A DNA stretch of 5,497 nucleotides from Alcaligenaceae bacterium UBA6179 (lineage in GTDB: Bacteria; Pseudomonadota; Gammaproteobacteria; Burkholderiales; Burkholderiaceae_B). The notes beneath the pieces are model-generated. The model saw only the letters and a program-made list of their open reading frames with translations. It did not search any database and had not been told where the DNA came from. The position numbers and the translations under genes were made by a program. Below, one piece after another: positions 1-5,497 of this stretch (position 1 is its first letter; every line of letters starts with the position of its first letter). The stretch lies in assembly GCA_002422175.1 (NCBI GenBank), contig DITR01000115.1, positions 19,428 to 24,924 on the forward strand. The letters run 5' to 3'.

Positions 1-258
1 TCTGTTCCCAGTATTGCAGAAACGACAGAAGGTGAGTGGGGTGATATATCTAAAAAGATAAGTGTCGTTACTCATTGCAATCGTGGCATTAATTATCTTG
101 GCTTGCCAGCTATTAGTACACCAGCGGGTTTTTCAAATGACTTGCCTGTTGCATTTCAACTGGTTGGCCGTCATTTTGATGAAGCAAAGCTTTTAATGAT
201 TTCTGACGCCTATCAAAGATTAACTGATTGGCATACAAGGTCTCCAACGATTTCATAA
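1..258 (+). CDS. Amidase-signature family hydrolase, C-terminal fragment (5' end outside window)
   Basis: The frame is open from base 1 to a TAA at 256-258 and gives the last 85 residues of the protein. Family members hydrolyse amide bonds with a Ser-cisSer-Lys triad in the cytoplasm; that catalytic region lies upstream of the window and cannot be checked. Visible family marks are the stretch NYLGLPAISTPAGF (about residues 32-45 of the fragment), then LPVAFQLVGRHFDEAKLL and a closing DWHTRSP. This is the usual C-terminal order in GatA-like and general amidases. The ending suits a stand-alone catabolic amidase better than the GatA subunit of the tRNA amidotransferase, since no gatB or gatC is seen and the next gene is an oxidoreductase. 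The stop is 4 bases before that gene's ATG, so they are probably co-transcribed. Family assignment is firm; the substrate is unknown. Confidence 0.85.
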   Translation, partial: SVPSIAETTEGEWGDISKKISVVTHCNRGINYLGLPAISTPAGFSNDLPVAFQLVGRHFDEAKLLMISDAYQRLTDWHTRSPTIS

Positions 259-262
259 AAAA

Positions 263-1156
263 ATGAATCAAACAAGAAATCGTCATGTGGCTAACAAGAG
301 GGTGGTGGGGATCATTGGTTTGGGCATTATGGGCCTGGCTATTGCTGAAAACCTAATTAAAGATGGCTATATCGTTCATGGTTTTGACACGTTAAGTCGT
401 CAACGTCAAAAACTAAAGAAGTTAGGCGGCTACCCTTCGTCTTCTATCACTGGTTTGCCACTAGAAATTGAAGTGATATTAACTTCTTTACCCTCGGGCC
501 AAGCATTGGCCGAGGTATCGACTGCTTTAAGTATTCAAGCGCGAAACGGCGTGGTTTTGGTTGAAACCAGCACGTTGACACTTGAAGATAAAAAACATGC
601 AGCAAAGCTATTAAAGTTGGCGGGTATACAGACTTTAGACTGTCCACTTTCTGGCACCGGATCACAAGCAAAAGTTAAAGACTTAGTGGTTTATGCAAGT
701 GGTTCGAAACAAGCTTTTAATCATGTCAAATCTTTTTTACTCGATTTTTCCAGACATGCGGTGTATCTGGGAAAATTTGGAAATGGCATAAAAATGAAAT
801 TTGTTACCAACTTATTAGTGGCTATACATAATGTTGCAACAGCAGAAGCATTAAACGTTGCAAAAACTGCCGGCCTTAATCTTGAACAGGTTCTTGAGGT
901 TGTGAGTGACAGTGCAGGGCAGTCAAAGATGTGGCAAATACGAGGGCCTCGTATGGTGAAAGAAGATTACTCACCCATGATGACTATGAATCTTTGGCAA
1001 AAAGATATGAAAATCATTAAAGCCTTTGTAGATCAGGTCAGCGCTAAAACATTACTATTTGATGCAGCTTGCTTGCTTTATAGCCAAACCATTGAGTCGG
1101 GTCACTCGCAGCATGACTGTTCAGCAGTATTTGAAACGATTCAAAAATTAAAATAA
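263..1156 (+). CDS. NAD(P)-dependent oxidoreductase, 3-hydroxyisobutyrate dehydrogenase (beta-hydroxyacid dehydrogenase) family
   Basis: This 297-residue cytoplasmic enzyme has the family's normal length and two-domain order. An N-terminal Rossmann fold begins with VVGIIGLGIMG (residues 14-24; glycines 19, 21 and 24). Strand 2 ends in FD (Asp42), an acidic residue that in related enzymes favours NAD over NADP (inference). The substrate loop reads DCPLSGTG (126-133), where many relatives have DAPVSGG. The catalytic region is GNGIKMKFVTN (173-183), with Lys179 the likely catalytic lysine and Asn183 its partner. The helical C-terminal domain follows, including NLWQKDMKII (243-252). Known relatives oxidise 3-hydroxyisobutyrate, tartronate semialdehyde or L-threonate, or reduce glyoxylate or succinic semialdehyde; which applies here is unclear. 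The gene follows the amidase by 4 bases. No good Shine-Dalgarno precedes ATG 263. GTG 287 would give MANKRVVGIIGLG, a more typical N-terminus, so the start is uncertain by 8 codons. Confidence 0.9.
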   Translation: MNQTRNRHVANKRVVGIIGLGIMGLAIAENLIKDGYIVHGFDTLSRQRQKLKKLGGYPSSSITGLPLEIEVILTSLPSGQALAEVSTALSIQARNGVVLVETSTLTLEDKKHAAKLLKLAGIQTLDCPLSGTGSQAKVKDLVVYASGSKQAFNHVKSFLLDFSRHAVYLGKFGNGIKMKFVTNLLVAIHNVATAEALNVAKTAGLNLEQVLEVVSDSAGQSKMWQIRGPRMVKEDYSPMMTMNLWQKDMKIIKAFVDQVSAKTLLFDAACLLYSQTIESGHSQHDCSAVFETIQKLK

Positions 1157-1169
1157 AAATACCTATCGT

Positions 1170-1195
1170 GCCCGATTAATGATTAATGGCTTTTT
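1170..1195 (+). terminator. Weak candidate intrinsic terminator after the oxidoreductase gene
   Basis: GCC (1170-1172) can pair with GGC (1188-1190), and ATTA (1175-1178) with TAAT (1184-1187), leaving a 5-base loop and a 2-base bulge (CG, 1173-1174). Five T residues follow directly (1191-1195). It starts 13 bases after the oxidoreductase stop, where a terminator is expected between convergent genes. The stem is short and AT-rich, so strength is doubtful. On the minus strand the hairpin is not directly followed by a T run, so it is unlikely to serve the transporter gene equally well. Confidence 0.35.
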
Positions 1196-1238
1196 CGTTG
1201 CGGCGTCGTTAAATGTTTGCATCTTGCAGTCAGGTTTA

Positions 1239-2114
1239 TTACTTTAAAGCAAGCCAAATACCAATCGGTAAAAAAACAATAGAAATAATGTGGCCAACAA
1301 TAACAATTGACGCGACTTTGTCGGGCTCTTGGTTAAACCGCTCAGCAATCATGTAATTAAAAATGCCTGGTGGTAAACCCGCAAATAAAATTAATGCGCC
1401 CCGTTGAACTAAATCTAGGGTAAAAAAATTGAGAACAGCGTATGCAATGGCTAACCGAATGACAACGGCGAGTACTGATGCAATAAGCCCTGCTTTAGCG
1501 TGCTCTATTCGGCTTTCGGCTAATCGGGTGCCAAGTGAAATAAGCATGAGAGGAACTAAAATGTTGCCGACCATGGTCAACGACATATCAACCCACTCTG
1601 GTAACTGTAAGTTTAAATATGAAAAGCTGACACCTAGTATGGTTGACCAAATAAGTGGGTTGGCATAGATTAATTTGGCATCTATTCGACCACTTACAAT
1701 ACCAACACCAAAAGTAAAGTGCAGCATGTTGGTGGCCACCAAAAGAAGTACTGCAGGCCCTAAACCGTCTGGACCAAATGCAAGCACGGTTAACGGAATA
1801 CCTATGGGCCCCATATTTGCAAACATGACAGTTGGTAGTACAGACCGTTTACTCGCATTGATAAAGCGAGTAAAAGGCAATATAGCTAAACCTGACAATA
1901 GAACAATCAGGGCTGCTGCAGATAAAAAATGTAAAGACGAGCTAAGCTCAAAATGTTTGGTAGACAGCGATGTAAAAATTAGGCATGGCAGGGCAACATC
2001 TAAAATGATTTTATTGGCACCTGCCATGTTGGGTTTTTTAAAACGACCATAAATTAAACCAATAAGAATGATAAAAAAAATGGGTAAAGTAATACCTAGA
2101 ATGCGTTCAATCAT
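1239..2114 (-). CDS. AEC (auxin efflux carrier) family membrane transporter
   Basis: From ATG 2114 the protein has 291 residues and is strongly hydrophobic, with about ten predicted membrane segments (by eye: 4-23, 31-50, 61-82, 91-112, 119-142, 153-170, 182-200, 210-232, 240-258, 270-289). Family marks are LPCLIFTSL (42-50), FANMGPIGIPL (98-108) with the conserved Asn-x-Gly and Gly-x-Pro pattern in mid-protein, GNILVPLMLISLGTRL (183-198), and GLPPGIFNYMIAERF near residues 246-260, followed by the usual last two helices. Bacterial AEC proteins are inner-membrane carriers; the family includes MdcF, linked to malonate uptake, but this protein's substrate is not evident. The frame can extend to a GTG at 2138, adding eight polar residues; ATG 2114 was chosen because MIERILGITLPIFF is a typical AEC N-terminus. 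Neither start has a strong Shine-Dalgarno. It lies downstream of valS on the same strand and converges on the oxidoreductase gene. Confidence 0.88.
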   Translation of the reverse strand: MIERILGITLPIFFIILIGLIYGRFKKPNMAGANKIILDVALPCLIFTSLSTKHFELSSSLHFLSAAALIVLLSGLAILPFTRFINASKRSVLPTVMFANMGPIGIPLTVLAFGPDGLGPAVLLLVATNMLHFTFGVGIVSGRIDAKLIYANPLIWSTILGVSFSYLNLQLPEWVDMSLTMVGNILVPLMLISLGTRLAESRIEHAKAGLIASVLAVVIRLAIAYAVLNFFTLDLVQRGALILFAGLPPGIFNYMIAERFNQEPDKVASIVIVGHIISIVFLPIGIWLALK

Positions 2115-2170
2115 TACTTTGTCATACCCAGTCAACACTGACGATAATTGGTTTTTTTATTAAGGGCATG

Positions 2171-2183
2171 GTGATTGCATCAC
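2171..2183. repeat. Short perfect inverted repeat between valS and the transporter gene
   Basis: GTGAT-TGC-ATCAC is a perfect 5-bp stem with a 3-base loop, lying 8 bases beyond the valS stop codon. In the direction of valS transcription it is followed by CATGCCCTTAATAAAAAAAC, which has an A run and no T run, so it does not have the form of an intrinsic terminator. It may stabilise the 3' end of the message or be chance. Confidence 0.3.
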
Positions 2184-2206
2184 TTGGTCGCTTAGTCGCT
2201 TAGTCG
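2183..2206. repeat. Three tandem 8-bp units spanning the valS stop codon
   Basis: On the + strand the units are CTTGGTCG (2183-2190), CTTAGTCG (2191-2198) and CTTAGTCG (2199-2206): two identical copies and one with a single substitution. The valS stop (2192-2194) lies within the middle copy. Read on the coding strand, the first copy encodes Arg-Leu and part of Ser, and the second completes Ser-Asp-stop. Because 8 is not a multiple of 3, loss of one unit would shift frame and remove the present stop. Confidence 0.8.
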
Positions 2207-5128
2207 TGCTCGCTGAGCAGAAACTTTCTCTAGTGTTTCAATAAATTGAGTTTTGCGCGCTTTCGCTTGCATGACAACCGCCTCAGGTGCACGTCCAACG
2301 AACGCTTCGTTTGATAATTGGCTTTCTACCTTTTCAATTTCTTGTGTCAAGCGAACGATTTCTTTGTCGAGTCGAATGCATTCAGCTGCCACATCAATTT
2401 CGACTTTTAGCATTAAACGAGTATGACCTACTACCTGCACCGGCGCGTCAGTATCAGTGGGTATGGTGGCAGTGATTTCGACGCTAGACAGACGAGCCAT
2501 GAAAGATAAATAAGGGGTGTGTTGCGCAAGTCTTAGTGCATCGCCTTGTGCAATAAGGGGTAGACGTTCGCCCGGTGAAATCGACATGGCACTGCGCAAA
2601 GCACGAACAGCTTCAATTTGTGCTTTAAGCTCTGCAAACTGATCTTGCGCTTCGTTATCAATGAATGCGGGTTCGGCTGTAGGGTAGGGTTGCACGCTGA
2701 CGCTACTGATACTGTTTGCGGTGCGTGTGCCCGCGACAACTGAAACCTTTTGCCACAGCGCTTCGGTAATAAACGGTGTAATAGGGTGCATGAGCCGCAA
2801 AATTTCTTCAAGCACCGTCATAAGAGTGGCTCGGCAAGTCGCTTGCGTAAAGGGGTCGTTGCTTTGAATTTGAACCTTAGCTAATTCAAGGTACCAATCA
2901 CAGTATTCGTCCCATACGAAGTGGTAGAGGGTATGGGCAATGTTGTCAAAACGGTATTCAGCAAACCCTTTAGCCACTTCGGTTTTAACATGTTGCAAAC
3001 GACTGAGTATCCAGCGCTCTGGCAAGCCAAGAGTTTGAGTGAGTGTGCTGCGGTGAGCTTGATTTAACGGTGTAATACTTTGAAAAAGCTTTTGTGTTTG
3101 GGCGTCGTGGGGCTTGTCAATATTGACTTGTTCCGTGTGCATCAATACAAAACGCGAGGCATTCCAGAGTTTGCTACAAAAGTTTCTGTAGCCCTCACAG
3201 CGCTTTAAATCAAAATTAATATTTCGACCTAATGAAGCATAAGCCGCCATGGTAAAGCGTAAAGCATCTGTTCCAAATGAGGGTATACCATCTGGAAAGT
3301 GCTTGCGCGTATCTTTTTCTATTTGTGCGGCTTGTTTAGGGTTCATGAGCCCAAAGAGCCGTTTTGTTACAAGACTTTCTAGGTCGATGCCATCAATTAA
3401 ATCAACGGGGTCAAGCGTGTTGCCTTTTGATTTACTCATTTTTTGGCCTTCAGCATCGCGAATGAGGCCATGTACATAAACATGTTTAAAAGGTACTTTG
3501 CCCGTTAAGTGCGTAGTCATCATGACCATACGGGCAACCCAAAAGAAAATAATGTCAAAGCCTGTTACCAAGACACTTGAGGGCAAATATTTTTTTAAAT
3601 CTGCAGTTTGTTCAGGCCAACCAAACGTTGTGAAAGGTACCAAAGCAGACGAAAACCATGTATCAAGTACATCTGGGTCGCGCGCTAAGGGCCCTAGGTA
3701 GCCGCTTGCTTGTGCTTTTTGTTGAGCCTGCTCAACAGTGTGAGCAACAAATACTTCGCCATTTTCACCATACCAAGCGGGAATTTGATGCCCCCACCAT
3801 AACTGCCTTGAAATGCACCAGTCTTGAATGTTTTCAAGCCACTGGTTGTAGGTGGTTGTCCAGTTTGAGGGGAAAAACTGCACCTCACCGTTACGAACCA
3901 CTTCAAGAGCCACTTCGGTGATGCTTTGGTTGGGATGAAGCGAGCCTGCAGGCGCAGGTTTGCTCATGGCGACAAACCATTGGTCGGTCAACATGGGTTC
4001 AAGCACCACATTGGTTCGGTCACCACGGGGTTGCATCATGGTGTGAGGAATGGTTTTAATTAAAAATTGATTTTCAGCCAATGCTTTTACCACCGCATCA
4101 CGCGCCTCAAAGCGATCTAGGCCTCTAAATTGAAGCGGTGCATTATCGTTGACGTGTGCGTCGGGCGTGAAAATAACGATGAGTGGAAGCTTGTGTCGCA
4201 TTGCACAGGCATAATCGTTAAAGTCGTGCGCACCCGTGATTTTGACCACGCCGGTACCAAAGGCAGGGTCGACAAAGTCGTCAGCAATGATAGGTATCTG
4301 GCGATCGCATAATGGTAAGTCTACAAATTTACCCACTAAGTGTTTGTAACGTGCATCGTCAGGGTGTACGCACAATGCACCGTCAGCCATCATGGTTTCA
4401 GGTCGGGTGGTGGCAATAGCCAGGCCTGGAATGGTTTGACTTTCACCCTCTACTTCAATGGTTTGAGGCCCATCGACAAAGGGGTACATGACATACCATA
4501 AAGACCCTTGCGTTTCGACACTGTTAACTTCTAGGTCAGATACGGCTGTGAGAAGTTCAGGGTCCCAGTTGACGAGGCGTTTACCGCGATAAATCAAGCC
4601 TTGTTCATATAAACGAACAAAGGTTTCAACAACGCCGGTTGAAAGTTGTTCGTCCATCGTGAAATATTCGCGTGACCAGTCGGCTGAAGCCCCTAGGCGC
4701 CTGACTTGGTTGGTGATGGTGCCACCTGAGAGCTCTTTCCATTCCCACACTTTTTTCGTGAATGCTTCACGACCCAGGTCGTGGCGCGTGATTTTTTGTG
4801 CATCAAGTTGACGCTCAACCACAATTTGAGTGGCAATGCCTGCATGATCGGTGCCCGGCACAAAGACTGTATCAGCCCCTGACATACGATGATAGCGAAT
4901 CAAGCCATCCATTATGGTTTGATTGAAGGCATGCCCCATATGTAGGGTGCCCGTTACGTTTGGTGGCGGAAACTGAATAGCAAAGGTGTCGCCCGACCCT
5001 TTTTGTACATGTTGGCCCGCATCAAAGTAGCCACGTTTGACCCACTCGGCATACCAATAAAGTTCAATTTCGTGGGGTTCAAAGCTTTTGGGAAGGGAAT
5101 CTAGGGAGCTACGAGCGTCATCAGTCAT
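2192..5128 (-). CDS. valS: Valyl-tRNA synthetase (valine--tRNA ligase), complete
   Basis: This cytoplasmic class I synthetase charges tRNA-Val with valine using ATP and edits mischarged threonine. At 978 residues it is slightly longer than the E. coli enzyme (951). All expected parts are present in order: PPPNVTGTLHMGH (54-66) with the HIGH-type motif HMGH at 63-66; the CP1 editing domain with ATTRPET (239-245) and GTGVVKITGAHDFNDY (291-306); DQWFVAM (382-388); WCISRQLWWGHQIPAWY (437-453); DVLDTWFSS (487-495 region); KMSKS at 563-567; the anticodon-binding domain, including GYRNFCSKLWNASRFVLM (646-663) and WDEYCDWYLELAK (739-751); and a C-terminal coiled coil rich in Glu, Lys and Gln (about 913-975), typical of ValRS. 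The wording resembles betaproteobacterial ValRS (recalled, not searched). ATG 5128 starts a normal N-terminus (SFEPHEIELYWYAEW at 15-29), although no strong Shine-Dalgarno precedes it. No lesion is seen. Confidence 0.98.
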   Translation of the reverse strand: MTDDARSSLDSLPKSFEPHEIELYWYAEWVKRGYFDAGQHVQKGSGDTFAIQFPPPNVTGTLHMGHAFNQTIMDGLIRYHRMSGADTVFVPGTDHAGIATQIVVERQLDAQKITRHDLGREAFTKKVWEWKELSGGTITNQVRRLGASADWSREYFTMDEQLSTGVVETFVRLYEQGLIYRGKRLVNWDPELLTAVSDLEVNSVETQGSLWYVMYPFVDGPQTIEVEGESQTIPGLAIATTRPETMMADGALCVHPDDARYKHLVGKFVDLPLCDRQIPIIADDFVDPAFGTGVVKITGAHDFNDYACAMRHKLPLIVIFTPDAHVNDNAPLQFRGLDRFEARDAVVKALAENQFLIKTIPHTMMQPRGDRTNVVLEPMLTDQWFVAMSKPAPAGSLHPNQSITEVALEVVRNGEVQFFPSNWTTTYNQWLENIQDWCISRQLWWGHQIPAWYGENGEVFVAHTVEQAQQKAQASGYLGPLARDPDVLDTWFSSALVPFTTFGWPEQTADLKKYLPSSVLVTGFDIIFFWVARMVMMTTHLTGKVPFKHVYVHGLIRDAEGQKMSKSKGNTLDPVDLIDGIDLESLVTKRLFGLMNPKQAAQIEKDTRKHFPDGIPSFGTDALRFTMAAYASLGRNINFDLKRCEGYRNFCSKLWNASRFVLMHTEQVNIDKPHDAQTQKLFQSITPLNQAHRSTLTQTLGLPERWILSRLQHVKTEVAKGFAEYRFDNIAHTLYHFVWDEYCDWYLELAKVQIQSNDPFTQATCRATLMTVLEEILRLMHPITPFITEALWQKVSVVAGTRTANSISSVSVQPYPTAEPAFIDNEAQDQFAELKAQIEAVRALRSAMSISPGERLPLIAQGDALRLAQHTPYLSFMARLSSVEITATIPTDTDAPVQVVGHTRLMLKVEIDVAAECIRLDKEIVRLTQEIEKVESQLSNEAFVGRAPEAVVMQAKARKTQFIETLEKVSAQRARLSD

Positions 5129-5155
5129 GAGGTTATCTTATGGAGTTAAGCTGAT

Positions 5156-5164
5156 ATTTTAACA
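5156..5164 (-). promoter_or_regulatory. Candidate extended -10 promoter element for valS
   Basis: Read on the minus strand this is TGTTAAAAT, a TGn extension followed by TAAAAT, which matches five of six bases of the sigma-70 -10 consensus. It would start transcription near 5149 and give a leader of about 20 bases before the valS ATG. No convincing -35 box lies at 16-18 bases; extended -10 promoters can do without one. The leader is too short for a T-box or attenuator. Confidence 0.35.
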
Positions 5165-5226
5165 AGGTGTGGGCAATTGCTCTTGGTTTAGGTATTCATT
5201 TCATTAAGCTTTCGGAATCAGGTCTT

Positions 5227-5257
5227 TTGAGCCCGTAAAAACTTGGCATGGTAAAAT
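5227..5257 (+). promoter_or_regulatory. Candidate promoter for ndk (TTGAGC ... TGGTAAAAT)
   Basis: A -35-like TTGAGC (5227-5232, four of six consensus bases) is followed after 19 bases by TAAAAT (5252-5257, five of six), itself preceded by TG at 5249-5250, giving an extended -10. The 19-base spacing is longer than ideal. Transcription would begin near 5264, leaving a leader of about 67 bases that is AT-rich and holds a T run (5270-5277). An alternative -35, TTGGCA at 5243-5248, pairs only with a poor -10 (TTTATT, 5266-5271). Confidence 0.4.
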
Positions 5258-5318
5258 TAAAGACTTTTATTTTTTTATCATTTTCTGTCGAAAGTGTTTG
5301 TTTTTACACAGATTTACT

Positions 5319-5322
5319 GGAG
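5319..5322 (+). promoter_or_regulatory. Ribosome binding site of ndk
   Basis: GGAG lies 8 bases before the ATG at 5331, a standard Shine-Dalgarno arrangement. It is the clearest one in the window and supports the chosen ndk start. Confidence 0.75.
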
Positions 5323-5330
5323 CATTACAC

Positions 5331-5497
5331 ATGTCAGTTGAACGTACCCTGTCAATTATTAAACCCGATGCCGTGGCCAAAAATGTAATCGGTCAAATTG
5401 TGGCTCGTTTTGAGCAGGCTGGTCTTAAAGTGATTGCGGCCCGCATGATGCAACTTTCACGCGAAGACGCTGGCCGTTTTTATGGTGTGCATAAAGA
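5331..5497 (+). CDS. ndk: Nucleoside diphosphate kinase, N-terminal part (3' end outside window)
   Basis: The enzyme moves the gamma-phosphate of ATP onto nucleoside diphosphates through a phosphohistidine intermediate, balancing the NTP and dNTP pools in the cytoplasm. The first 55 residues are visible. They begin MSVERTLSIIKPDAVAKN, with the nucleotide-phosphate-binding Lys11 in the IIKPDA motif, and continue through IGQIVARFEQAGLKVIAARM to LSREDAGRFYGVHK, with the conserved Tyr51. The active-site histidine lies beyond the window edge. The usual family length is about 140 residues, so roughly 40 percent is seen. The start is supported by GGAG 8 bases upstream and by the universal family N-terminus. 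It is divergent from valS; the sequence resembles betaproteobacterial Ndk (recalled, not searched). Confidence 0.97.
   Translation, partial: MSVERTLSIIKPDAVAKNVIGQIVARFEQAGLKVIAARMMQLSREDAGRFYGVHK

Noticed and set aside
1..258. GatA subunit of the Glu-tRNA(Gln) amidotransferase
   Set aside because: The C-terminal motifs fit the amidase family in general, but the following gene is an oxidoreductase instead of gatB, and the DWHTRSP ending suits a stand-alone amidase better.
1429..2052. Two open frames (79 and 125 codons) on the + strand opposite the transporter gene
   Set aside because: The antisense of a hydrophobic membrane protein commonly stays open. The transporter reading has clear family motifs and these do not.
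2171..2183. Hairpin after valS as an intrinsic terminator
   Set aside because: The stem is only 5 bp, and on the transcribed strand it is followed by an A run instead of a T run.
2533..2811. Open frame of 92 codons on the minus strand in another frame of valS
   Set aside because: It overlaps the well-supported valS coding sequence entirely, shows no recognisable domain, and has the composition of an out-of-frame reading.
3249..3921. Several open frames of 67-87 codons on the + strand opposite valS
   Set aside because: They are antisense to conserved synthetase motifs, have no ribosome binding sites that I can see, and encode low-quality protein-like sequence; they are shadows of valS.
5129..5330. 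T-box riboswitch or attenuator controlling valS
   Set aside because: The leader predicted from the candidate promoter is about 20 bases, and no specifier loop, T-box motif or terminator/antiterminator pair is visible; T-box control of valS is a feature mainly of Gram-positive bacteria.
1..5497. A hidden mobile element, CRISPR array, defence system or other novel system
   Set aside because: Five genes with recognisable families fill nearly the whole window; I found no terminal inverted repeats, spaced repeats, transposase or integrase fragments, or unexplained long non-coding stretch.

Overview
The window reads as chromosomal DNA of a proteobacterium of moderate-to-low GC, most likely a betaproteobacterium near Burkholderiales. 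This is inferred from the valyl-tRNA synthetase and the start of nucleoside diphosphate kinase, whose wording resembles betaproteobacterial homologues as I remember them; no search was run. Two parts can be told apart: a left part of accessory metabolic genes (1-2138) and a right part of housekeeping genes (2192-5497).

Left part. Bases 1-258 are the C-terminal end of an amidase-signature hydrolase on the + strand, cut by the window edge. Four bases later a 3-hydroxyisobutyrate-dehydrogenase-family oxidoreductase starts on the same strand (263-1156), so the two are probably one operon. It ends near a weak terminator-like hairpin (1170-1195). A membrane transporter of the auxin efflux carrier (AEC) family (1239-2114) converges on it from the minus strand. 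An amide hydrolase, a beta-hydroxyacid dehydrogenase and a carrier of a family that includes organic-acid transporters would fit use of a small amide or hydroxy-acid compound, but the substrate cannot be read from the sequence.

Right part. valS (2192-5128, minus strand) encodes a complete, canonical valyl-tRNA synthetase. It lies upstream of the transporter gene on the same strand with no convincing intrinsic terminator between them, so some read-through is possible. Its stop codon sits inside an 8-bp tandem repeat. A 202-bp divergent intergenic region separates valS from ndk (5331 to the window end, + strand), and each gene has a candidate extended -10 promoter there.

I see no CRISPR array, insertion sequence, tRNA, rRNA, phage or defence gene. 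No stretch over 300 bases lacks a gene. Nothing supports a previously undescribed system; the observations worth checking are modest.
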